Shown one piece after another: positions 6,177 through 12,777 of a stretch of DNA of 16,089 nt. A program made the position numbers and the translations under genes. The DNA lies in assembly GCA_035686205.1 (NCBI GenBank), contig DASRZQ010000021.1, forward strand, positions 1 through 16,089. The letters run 5' to 3'. Every line of letters starts with the position of its first letter. Position 1 is the first letter of the stretch. Origin of the DNA: CAIWTU01 sp035686205 (GTDB taxonomy: Bacteria > Desulfobacterota > Desulfuromonadia > Geobacterales > Geobacteraceae). The notes beneath the pieces are model-generated. The model had not been told where the DNA came from, did not search any database, and saw nothing but the letters and a program-made list of their open reading frames with translations.

Positions 6177-8216
6177 ATGAAAAGCTGCAAATACCCAATA
6201 TCAAATGCATTAACGTCGTTCAACGGCGCTCCCAGGGAAGAAAAAGAAACAACATTATTAAAAACCGGCGCAAAAGTACATCATCTTCCATCTTCTATTT
6301 GGAAGAAAAGAAATATTGAACAAAACAGCCCGCTGGACGTTGCCATACACAGGTGTTGTGAATTTTTTTTCCGGGAGCAGTTGCCGGCCGGTTACTGGTG
6401 GGCCGAGCTTGAATCAAACGTCACCATAACCGCCGAATATATAATGCTTTTCCACTTTCTCGGAATGGTCGACAAGAACCGGGAAAGGAAAATGGCCAAC
6501 TATATCCTCAGCAAGCAGACCGTCGAAGGATACTGGACCATATATTACGGCGGACCCGGCGACCTTTCCACGACAGTCGAGGCGTATTTCGCGCTGAAGC
6601 TTGCCGGCTATGACGCCGGCCATCCCGCCATGGCGAAGGCCCGCGACTTTATCCTGGAAAAAGGCGGAATCATCAAATGTCGGGTTTTCACCAAGATTTT
6701 CCTCGCCCTTTTCGGGGAATTCGCCTGGTTCGGCGTTCCGTCGATGCCCATAGAGCTATCCCTTGTTCCGACCTGGGCATATTTCAACATGTACGAGTTT
6801 TCCAGCTGGTCGCGGGCCACCATTATTCCGCTGTCCATAGTAATGGCGGAAAGGCCGGTGCGGAAGCTGCCGCCCTGGGCAAGGATCCAGGAACTTTACG
6901 TGCGCCCGCCCAGGCCCATCGACTATACATTCACCAAGGAAGAAGGGATCCTGACCTGGAAAAACTTCTTCATAGGCGTGGACCACCTGCTGAAGATCTA
7001 CGAGAGCAGCCCCGTCAGGCCCTTCATGAAAAAGGCCCTGGCCATAGCCGAAAAATGGGTGCTGGACCACCAGGAGCCGACGGGCGACTGGGGCGGAATC
7101 CAGCCGGCCATGCTCAATTCCATCCTTGCTCTGAACTGCCTCGGTTACGCCAATGACCATCCGGCAGTAGTCAAGGGGCTGGAAGCGCTTGCCAATTTCT
7201 GCATAGAAGATGACAACAGCCTTGTTCTTCAGTCATGCGTTTCGCCCCTCTGGGATACCGCACTGGCATTAAAGGCGCTGATAGACTCGGACGTGCCGAC
7301 GGACCACCCCTCCCTGGTAAAGGCTACTCAGTGGCTCCTGGACAGGGAAGTGAGAAAACCGGGCGACTGGAAAATCAAATGCCCCAACCTGGAACCGGGC
7401 GGATGGGCATTCGAGTTCCTGAACGACTGGTATCCCGACGTGGATGATTCGGGAATCGTCATGATGGCTATCAAGGACGTCCAGGTCAAAGACAACCGCT
7501 CCAAGCAGAACGCCATACAGCGAGGCATAAACTGGTGCCTCGGCATGCAGAGCAGGAACGGCGGATGGGGTGCCTTCGACAAGGACAACACCAAACATAT
7601 CCTCAACAAGATTCCATTTGCCGACCTGGAGGCGCTGATCGATCCTCCAACCGCGGACCTGACCGGAAGAATGCTGGAATTGATGGGTACCTTCGACTAC
7701 CCGAAAAATCATCCAGCGGCCGTGCGGGCGCTGGAATTCATCAGGCAGACCCAGGAGCCGGAAGGTCCCTGGTGGGGGCGCTGGGGGGTAAATTACATAT
7801 ACGGGACATGGTCCGTTCTGAGCGGACTCGCCGCCATCGGCGAGGACATGTCCCAGCCCTACATCCAGAAGGCGTTAAACTGGATCAAGTCCAGGCAGAA
7901 CCCCGACGGAGGATGGGGAGAGTCGTGCGCGTCCTACCACGACCCGTCTCTGGCCGGCATCGGCATCAGCACGCCGTCGCAGACCGGCTGGGCGCTTCTG
8001 GCGCTGATGACCGCCGGCAACGCGCCTTGCCAGTCGATCGAAAACGGCGTAAAATACCTTCTCAACAACCAGAAGGCCGACGGCACGTGGGACGAAGAAG
8101 AGTTTACCGGCACGGGTTTTCCCAAATATTTCATGATCAAGTACCATATTTACCGGAATTGCTTCCCGCTAATGGCCCTCGGAAAATACCGCTCACTCTT
8201 TGGAAAAGCGAACTGA
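6177..8216 (+). CDS. shc: Squalene-hopene cyclase
   Basis: This 679-residue triterpene cyclase is a peripheral (monotopic) membrane enzyme that folds squalene into hopene/hopanol in one proton-initiated cascade. The catalytic acid motif DXDD is present as DVDD (421-424). Several QW repeats of the alpha-alpha barrel are visible, for example QSRNGGWGAF (458-467), QEPEGPWWGRWG (526-537), QNPDGGWGES (574-583) and QKADGTWDE (632-640). The N-terminal substrate-domain signature YWWAELESNVT (73-83) and the C-terminal FTGTGFPKYFMIKYHIYR (643-660) are also typical. Length fits the family. The first ~50 residues are a poorly conserved, AT-rich extension; no other ATG occurs before residue 90. AGGAG at 6163-6167, nine bases upstream, supports the ATG at 6177. 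It heads a rightward cluster with hpnA, dxs and hpnH. Also called hpnF. Confidence 0.97.
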   Translation: MKSCKYPISNALTSFNGAPREEKETTLLKTGAKVHHLPSSIWKKRNIEQNSPLDVAIHRCCEFFFREQLPAGYWWAELESNVTITAEYIMLFHFLGMVDKNRERKMANYILSKQTVEGYWTIYYGGPGDLSTTVEAYFALKLAGYDAGHPAMAKARDFILEKGGIIKCRVFTKIFLALFGEFAWFGVPSMPIELSLVPTWAYFNMYEFSSWSRATIIPLSIVMAERPVRKLPPWARIQELYVRPPRPIDYTFTKEEGILTWKNFFIGVDHLLKIYESSPVRPFMKKALAIAEKWVLDHQEPTGDWGGIQPAMLNSILALNCLGYANDHPAVVKGLEALANFCIEDDNSLVLQSCVSPLWDTALALKALIDSDVPTDHPSLVKATQWLLDREVRKPGDWKIKCPNLEPGGWAFEFLNDWYPDVDDSGIVMMAIKDVQVKDNRSKQNAIQRGINWCLGMQSRNGGWGAFDKDNTKHILNKIPFADLEALIDPPTADLTGRMLELMGTFDYPKNHPAAVRALEFIRQTQEPEGPWWGRWGVNYIYGTWSVLSGLAAIGEDMSQPYIQKALNWIKSRQNPDGGWGESCASYHDPSLAGIGISTPSQTGWALLALMTAGNAPCQSIENGVKYLLNNQKADGTWDEEEFTGTGFPKYFMIKYHIYRNCFPLMALGKYRSLFGKAN

Positions 8217-8271
8217 AAAATCAGGAAACCCTCTCGTCTGAACGGGACACCGGTTCCAGGCCATCCATCCG

Positions 8272-8336
8272 GGTCCGCGGGCATGTGGGCCGGGCTCCCA
8301 TCGGGGGGTAACGGCCACATCCGCGCGAAGCGGACC
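8272..8336 (+). other. GC-rich stem-loop in the shc-hpnA gap
   Basis: In the 148 bases between shc and hpnA, GGTCCGC (8272-8278) pairs with GCGGACC (8330-8336), and inside it ATGTGG (8283-8288) pairs with CCACAT (8315-8320). The structure has no T-run after it, so it is not a standard terminator. It may be an RNA-processing or stability element that sets the ratio of shc to hpnA, or a degenerate dispersed repeat. Confidence 0.5.
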
Positions 8337-8364
8337 GGACGCATGGAAACACCGTGAAAACAGC

Positions 8365-9354
8365 ATGAAAAAAATATTTGTCACCGGAGCAACCGGGTTC
8401 ATCGGCGCGGTACTGGTCAGGGAGCTTCTTGATCAGAACTGCGAAATAAAAGCCCTGGTAAGGGCGGGTTCGGACCGCAGGAACCTTGACGGACTGGATA
8501 TCGAGCTGTTCGAGGGAGATCTGCGCGACGGTGCATGCCTGGAAAAGGGACTGGCCGGCTGCGACACCCTTTTCCACGCCGCCGCCGACTACCGTCTCTG
8601 GACATGCGACCCCAAATCCATGTATGCGGCAAATGTCCAGGGGACCCGCAATATCCTGGAGGCTGCCCTCAGGCGGGGAATTTCCAGGGTCGTGTACACG
8701 AGCAGCGTCGGCACTCTCGGCAATCCCGGCGACGGCACTCCCGGAACAGAGGACATGCCAGTGTCCTTCTCGGACATGGTGGGCCATTACAAAAAAAGCA
8801 AATTTCTTGCGGAACGGGAAGCAGAATCCTTCATTTCCAGGGGGCTTCCCCTGGTCATCGTAAACCCCTCCACCCCTGTCGGGATACTCGATATAAAACC
8901 CACTCCGACCGGAAAAATAATCGTCGATTTCCTGAACCGGAAAATGCCGGCCTACCTGGACACAGGCCTGAACCTCATCGACGTGGAGGACTGCGCGAAG
9001 GGCCATGTACTTGCGGCCAGGCTGGGCCGGGTCGGGGAAAAGTATATCCTCGGCAACCGGAACATGACACTTCGGCAGATTTTTGATATGTTGGAGGATA
9101 TTTCAGGCATACCGGCGCCGAAAGTGAGACTTCCCCACACGCCGGTTCTCATGGCGGCATACATCAACGAGGCTGTTTCCCGGATAACCCGCAGGGAGCC
9201 TCTTATTCCCCTGGCGGGCGTAAGGATGGCCGGGAAATTCATGTATTTCGATTCATCCAAGGCTGTCGGCGAACTGGGGCTGCCCCAGACGCCGGTCAAA
9301 TCGGCGCTCGAGAAGGCCGTCAACTGGTTTCGCGGCGCGGGATACGCCCGATGA
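8365..9354 (+). CDS. hpnA: Hopanoid-associated NAD-dependent epimerase/dehydratase-like protein HpnA (extended SDR)
   Basis: This 329-residue extended short-chain dehydrogenase/reductase has an N-terminal Rossmann dinucleotide site TGATGFIG (7-14) and the HAAA strand-4 motif (71-74). The active-site elements are a Ser motif YTSSVG (111-116) and YKKSK (142-146), which supply Tyr142 and Lys146. The C-terminal half is the variable substrate domain. In hopanoid gene clusters this subfamily is named HpnA and described as a sugar epimerase or dehydrogenase; its reaction has not been firmly established. Context between shc and dxs (27-base gap to dxs) fits that name. The start is ATG at 8365 with a poor ribosome site, so coupling or leaderless-type initiation after RNA processing is possible. 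A dihydroflavonol-reductase-like annotation would describe the same fold. Confidence 0.88.
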   Translation: MKKIFVTGATGFIGAVLVRELLDQNCEIKALVRAGSDRRNLDGLDIELFEGDLRDGACLEKGLAGCDTLFHAAADYRLWTCDPKSMYAANVQGTRNILEAALRRGISRVVYTSSVGTLGNPGDGTPGTEDMPVSFSDMVGHYKKSKFLAEREAESFISRGLPLVIVNPSTPVGILDIKPTPTGKIIVDFLNRKMPAYLDTGLNLIDVEDCAKGHVLAARLGRVGEKYILGNRNMTLRQIFDMLEDISGIPAPKVRLPHTPVLMAAYINEAVSRITRREPLIPLAGVRMAGKFMYFDSSKAVGELGLPQTPVKSALEKAVNWFRGAGYAR

Positions 9355-9381
9355 GGCAAAACCGCCCGCAGGAGTCATTTT

Positions 9382-11295
9382 ATGCGCAAGTATCTTGACA
9401 ACATCAACTCGCCGGACGACCTGAAAAAACTGGATGAAAGCGAACTGCCGCGGCTTGCTTCCGAAGTGCGCGAGTTCATAATCGAAACGGTCGCGAAGAC
9501 CGGCGGGCACCTCGCGTCCAATCTCGGCTGTGTCGAACTTACCCTCGCCCTGCACTACTGTTTCAACTCCCCGGTGGACAAGTTCATCTGGGATGTCGGC
9601 CACCAGGCTTACACCCACAAGATAATCACCGGCCGTCGTGACGCCTTTCCCACCCAGAGGCAGTATCGCGGGCTGAGCGGCTTCCCCAAGCGCTCCGAAT
9701 CGGTTCACGACGCCTTCGGCGCCGGACACGCCTCCACGTCAATTTCAGCCGGACTGGGGATGGCGACCGCCAGCAGCCTGAAGGGAGAGGACAACAAGGT
9801 CATAGCCATAATCGGAGACGGTTCCCTGACCGGCGGGCTGGCGTTCGAGGCTCTCAACCAGGCGGGCCACCTGCGCAAGAAGCTCATAGTCATCCTCAAC
9901 GACAACGAAATGTCCATATCGGAGAACGTGGGAGCTTTTTCCTCATTTGTTTCGAGGAAACTGACCGGCAGCTACTTCAGGGAGTTGAAGAAAGAGATGC
10001 AGGGGCTGCTGAAGGGCATTCCGGCTATCGGCAACAATATCCTCCACTTCGCGAAAAAGGCCGAAAATTCCCTCAAGGGCTTTCTTACCCCGGGAGCGCT
10101 TTTCGAGGCCCTCGGTTTCGAGTATATCGGGCCCATTCAGGGCCACGATATCCCGCAGCTGATCGAGGTGTTCAAGACATGTCACGACGTGGAAGGCCCG
10201 CTCCTTATTCACGTTATGTCAACCAAGGGAAAGGGGTATCCGCCCGCCGTGGAAAACCCCTCCCGCTTTCACGGCGTCGGGCCTTTCGACGTTAAAACCG
10301 GCGCAGTGATTGCCGGCAAAGGGGCGGCGGGATCTTACACTTCCATTTTCGGCGAGACGATGGTTAAACTGGCCGGCGAGGACCCGAAAATTGTCGCCAT
10401 CACAGCGGCCATGCCGGACGGAACCGGTCTGACCGAATTCGCCAGGACTTTTCCGGACCGGTTTTTCGATGTGGGCATCGCCGAACAGCACGCCCTGACT
10501 TTCGCCGCCGGCCTGGCCGCCGAAGGCCTGAGGCCGGTTGCCGCCGTATACTCGACATTCACCCAGCGCGCATACGACCAGGTCTTCCATGACATCTGCC
10601 TGCAGAATTTTCCGGTAACCCTGGCCCTCGACCGCGGGGGCCTGGTGGGCGACGACGGGCCGACGCACCATGGCGTATTCGATTATTCCTACCTGCGGCA
10701 CCTCCCCGGCATGACGGTCATGGCGCCCAAAGATGAAAACGAACTGCGTCACATGCTGAAAACGGCCGTTTACTCCGGCAGGCCCATTGCCATGCGCTAT
10801 CCGCGCGGCGCCGGCTACGGCGTTGCGATGGACGCCGACCTTCACTCACTTGAAATCGGCCGGGGAGATCTCCTGGAACAGGGCCGGGATCTGGTCATAG
10901 TCGCCATAGGCTCGACCGTCTATCCTTCACTGGAAGCCGCCGGATTGCTGATGGAAAGCGGCATAAAGGCATCGGTCATAAACGCCCGCTTCGTCAAACC
11001 CCTGGACAGTGAGCTCATTCTCGGCGAAGCACTGCGGACCGGCAATGTCGTCACCGTTGAAGAGAACGCGCTGATGGGAGGGTTCGGCAGCGCAGTGCTT
11101 GAGCTGCTGGAACAGGAACGCGTCACCGGGGTCAGGATAAAGCGAATCGGCATTCCGGACCGGTATATAGAGCACGGCAGCCAGTCGCAGCTGCGCAAGG
11201 ACCTGGGGCTGGACGCCGAGGGGATTGCCGGGACTGTAAAGACTTTCTTAAACATAAAGGAAAAAGCAGCGCAAAACCTGTCCATGGTGAAGTAA
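9382..11295 (+). CDS. dxs: 1-deoxy-D-xylulose-5-phosphate synthase
   Basis: This 637-residue thiamine-diphosphate enzyme condenses pyruvate and glyceraldehyde 3-phosphate, the first and flux-controlling step of the methylerythritol phosphate pathway to isoprenoids. Signatures are the His residues in GGHLASNLG (41-49) and VGHQ (72-75), the ThDP/Mg motif GDGSLTGG (145-152) with NDNEMSI (173-179), the catalytic Glu368 in DVGIAEQHA (363-371), and the C-terminal GIPDRYIEHGS. Length is normal and no key residue is missing. AGGAG at 9370-9374 supports the ATG at 9382. Placement 27 bases after hpnA puts precursor supply under the same control as squalene cyclisation; a second dxs may exist elsewhere in the genome. 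Confidence 0.97.
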   Translation: MRKYLDNINSPDDLKKLDESELPRLASEVREFIIETVAKTGGHLASNLGCVELTLALHYCFNSPVDKFIWDVGHQAYTHKIITGRRDAFPTQRQYRGLSGFPKRSESVHDAFGAGHASTSISAGLGMATASSLKGEDNKVIAIIGDGSLTGGLAFEALNQAGHLRKKLIVILNDNEMSISENVGAFSSFVSRKLTGSYFRELKKEMQGLLKGIPAIGNNILHFAKKAENSLKGFLTPGALFEALGFEYIGPIQGHDIPQLIEVFKTCHDVEGPLLIHVMSTKGKGYPPAVENPSRFHGVGPFDVKTGAVIAGKGAAGSYTSIFGETMVKLAGEDPKIVAITAAMPDGTGLTEFARTFPDRFFDVGIAEQHALTFAAGLAAEGLRPVAAVYSTFTQRAYDQVFHDICLQNFPVTLALDRGGLVGDDGPTHHGVFDYSYLRHLPGMTVMAPKDENELRHMLKTAVYSGRPIAMRYPRGAGYGVAMDADLHSLEIGRGDLLEQGRDLVIVAIGSTVYPSLEAAGLLMESGIKASVINARFVKPLDSELILGEALRTGNVVTVEENALMGGFGSAVLELLEQERVTGVRIKRIGIPDRYIEHGSQSQLRKDLGLDAEGIAGTVKTFLNIKEKAAQNLSMVK

Positions 11296-11318
11296 CCCCG
11301 CGCGGCGTTCACCATGGA
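11281..11318 (+). other. Hairpin overlapping the 3' end of dxs
   Basis: TCCATGGTGAA (11281-11291), in the last dxs codons, is an exact inverted match to TTCACCATGGA (11308-11318), with a 16-base GC-rich loop containing the stop codon. The sequence after it (TAAAAACC) is not a T-run, so it is a poor intrinsic terminator. It may stabilise the transcript end or aid a factor-dependent stop. Confidence 0.55.
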
Positions 11319-11332
11319 TAAAAACCTTTATC

Positions 11333-11365
11333 TACAGGGATGAAGGGAATCAAGGAGATAAAAGC
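11333..11365. repeat. Purine-rich repeat copy 1 (inverted relative to copy 2)
   Basis: The plus strand here has ACAGGGATGAAGGG followed by AAGGAGATAAAA. A related sequence in the opposite orientation occurs at 11639-11668 (minus strand ACAGGGATAAAAGGGATGAA). Such purine-rich tracts are usually dispersed intergenic repeats. The pair flanks the MITE-like element. Confidence 0.45.
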
Positions 11366-11421
11366 AATATTAATTTTGTTTGGCTTAAGACAATATAAGC
11401 ATTGCATTGAAAACGGCATTT

Positions 11422-11547
11422 ATACCAAGTTGCGTTAAATTTATTGTCATTTCGAGCTCCAGTGAGAAATCTTGAACTCGTTTGTCAAAGATGTCTCTCT
11501 TCGTTCGACATGACATGTTTTGCAATTGTTTGATTACAACTTGGTAT
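11422..11547. mobile_element. MITE-like nested palindrome in the dxs-hpnH gap
   Basis: The element is bounded by perfect 11-base terminal inverted repeats, ATACCAAGTTG (11422-11432) and CAACTTGGTAT (11537-11547). Inside lies a second, imperfect inverted pair (11446-11473 and 11488-11514), beginning GTCATTTCGAGC and ending GTTCGACATGAC. There is no coding capacity. The 126-base size, terminal repeats and full dyad symmetry resemble a non-autonomous transposon remnant or a dispersed intergenic palindrome. No clear target-site duplication is visible. Confidence 0.65.
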
Positions 11548-11638
11548 TAATCAAGATTGATACAAGCAAAGACGATTATTAAGCCTGAACCCGTTAGATG
11601 AATGTTTTTCCCTGGTTATTGCTGATGTCTTGGTTATT

Positions 11639-11668
11639 ATCCCCTTCATCCCTTTTATCCCTGTTAAC
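11639..11668. repeat. Purine-rich repeat copy 2 (pyrimidine on the plus strand)
   Basis: ATCCCCTTCATCCC and TTTTATCCCTGTTAA form the reverse-orientation counterpart of the purine-rich tract at 11333-11365. It lies just upstream of hpnH. With the MITE-like element it makes most of the 412-base dxs-hpnH gap repeat sequence; I see no gene there and no clear promoter. Confidence 0.45.
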
Positions 11669-11707
11669 TTGTTTCTGACTTTTCAAAATCGAAAGGATTA
11701 GGCTGTA

Positions 11708-12706
11708 ATGCGCTTCCCCCTGAAATTTAATATTGATCTGACCTGCTATATCATCAAAAACAAACTGGCGAGAGCCGACAAGTTCCCGCTGGTTCTCATG
11801 CTTGAACCGACTCATCTCTGCAATCTCGCCTGTTCCGGGTGCGGCAGGATCCGCGAGTACGCGGACACCATTGATCAGATGATGTCCCTTGAAGAATGTC
11901 TGCGCTCCGTTGACGAATGCCCAGCCCCGGTTGTCACCATAACCGGCGGCGAGCCGTTCCTCTATCCGCATGTCTACGAGCTTATCGAGGGTGTCCTGGA
12001 TCGTGGAAAATACATTTATCTGTGCACGAACGGGCTTCTCCTTGAAAAGGCCCTGGACAAGATGCGTCCGCACCCGAACTTCACCATCAACGTCCACATG
12101 GACGGCCAGGAAGAAACGCACGACCGGATACTCGAAAGTGAAGGCGCCTTCAGGGCCGCCATCGATGGAATCAAAAAAGCCAAAAGGCTTGGATTCAGGC
12201 TGTGCACCAATACGACCATCTTCAAGGAGACCGATCTGAACGAGATCGACTCCCTGTTTACTTACCTGAGAAGTCTGGGTGTCGACGGTTTCCTCGTGGC
12301 GCCGGGATTCGGATACGAGGCCGTTGGCGAAAAGCTCTTCCTCGAACGCAGGGAAATCGAAAGGAAGTTCAGGGAAGTTTACGAGATGAGCAAGAGGCAC
12401 CGCTTCTTTTCGACCCCCATGTACCTCCGCTTCCTCATGGGCGAAAAGGACCTGGAATGCACGCCTTGGGGCAATCCGACCAGGAACACGCAGGGCTGGA
12501 AAGCCCCGTGTTATCTCATAACCGACGGACACTACTCCACCTTCCGCGAGATGATGGAAAAGACCGACTGGAGCAGATATGGCGTCGGCAAGGACGAACG
12601 CTGCTCCCAGTGCATGATGCACTGCGGCTTCGAGCCGACCGTAGTCGGGGAGATCGGCAAAAGCTGGAAGGATATCGCGGAAATGGTGATGTGGAACCTT
12701 AGCTGA
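11708..12706 (+). CDS. hpnH: Adenosylhopane synthase HpnH (radical SAM)
   Basis: This 332-residue radical-SAM protein carries the cluster-binding CX3CX2C as Cys38, Cys42 and Cys45 (HLCNLACSGC) and the SAM-contacting TGGEP (79-83). The C-terminal cysteines (251, 268, 299, 302, 306, with CSQCMMHCGFEPT at 299-311) resemble an auxiliary SPASM-like region. HpnH adds the 5'-deoxyadenosyl radical to diploptene to give adenosylhopane, the committed step to C35 extended hopanoids. The N-terminus MRFPLKFNIDLT and overall length are typical of HpnH. AAAGGA at 11692-11697 supports the ATG at 11708. It follows dxs after a repeat-rich gap and ends before a strong terminator, so it may have its own promoter. 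HpnG, the next enzyme in the pathway, is not adjacent. Confidence 0.96.
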   Translation: MRFPLKFNIDLTCYIIKNKLARADKFPLVLMLEPTHLCNLACSGCGRIREYADTIDQMMSLEECLRSVDECPAPVVTITGGEPFLYPHVYELIEGVLDRGKYIYLCTNGLLLEKALDKMRPHPNFTINVHMDGQEETHDRILESEGAFRAAIDGIKKAKRLGFRLCTNTTIFKETDLNEIDSLFTYLRSLGVDGFLVAPGFGYEAVGEKLFLERREIERKFREVYEMSKRHRFFSTPMYLRFLMGEKDLECTPWGNPTRNTQGWKAPCYLITDGHYSTFREMMEKTDWSRYGVGKDERCSQCMMHCGFEPTVVGEIGKSWKDIAEMVMWNLS

Positions 12707-12736
12707 ATTATTTACGCAACTTTTGTACATCTTGCA

Positions 12737-12768
12737 AAAGGCCGCCTGATGGATTTCAGGCGGCCTTT
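12737..12768. terminator. Bidirectional intrinsic terminator between convergent hpnH and acetoacetyl-CoA synthetase genes
   Basis: A perfect 13-base stem, AAAGGCCGCCTGA (12737-12749) and TCAGGCGGCCTTT (12756-12768), encloses a six-base loop. A-runs and T-runs at the stem ends supply a U-tract in both directions; the minus-strand copy ends in TTTT. It sits in the 71-base gap between two genes that converge. Confidence 0.9.
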
Positions 12769-12777
12769 CAACATTGT

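Noticed and set aside
8221..9006. Minus-strand ORF opposite hpnA
   Set aside because: It overlaps a well-supported SDR gene, has no recognisable motifs and shows no start context.
11281..11318. Intrinsic terminator after dxs
   Set aside because: The hairpin is good, but it is not followed by a T-run on the plus strand and overlaps the coding end, so it is listed only as a hairpin.
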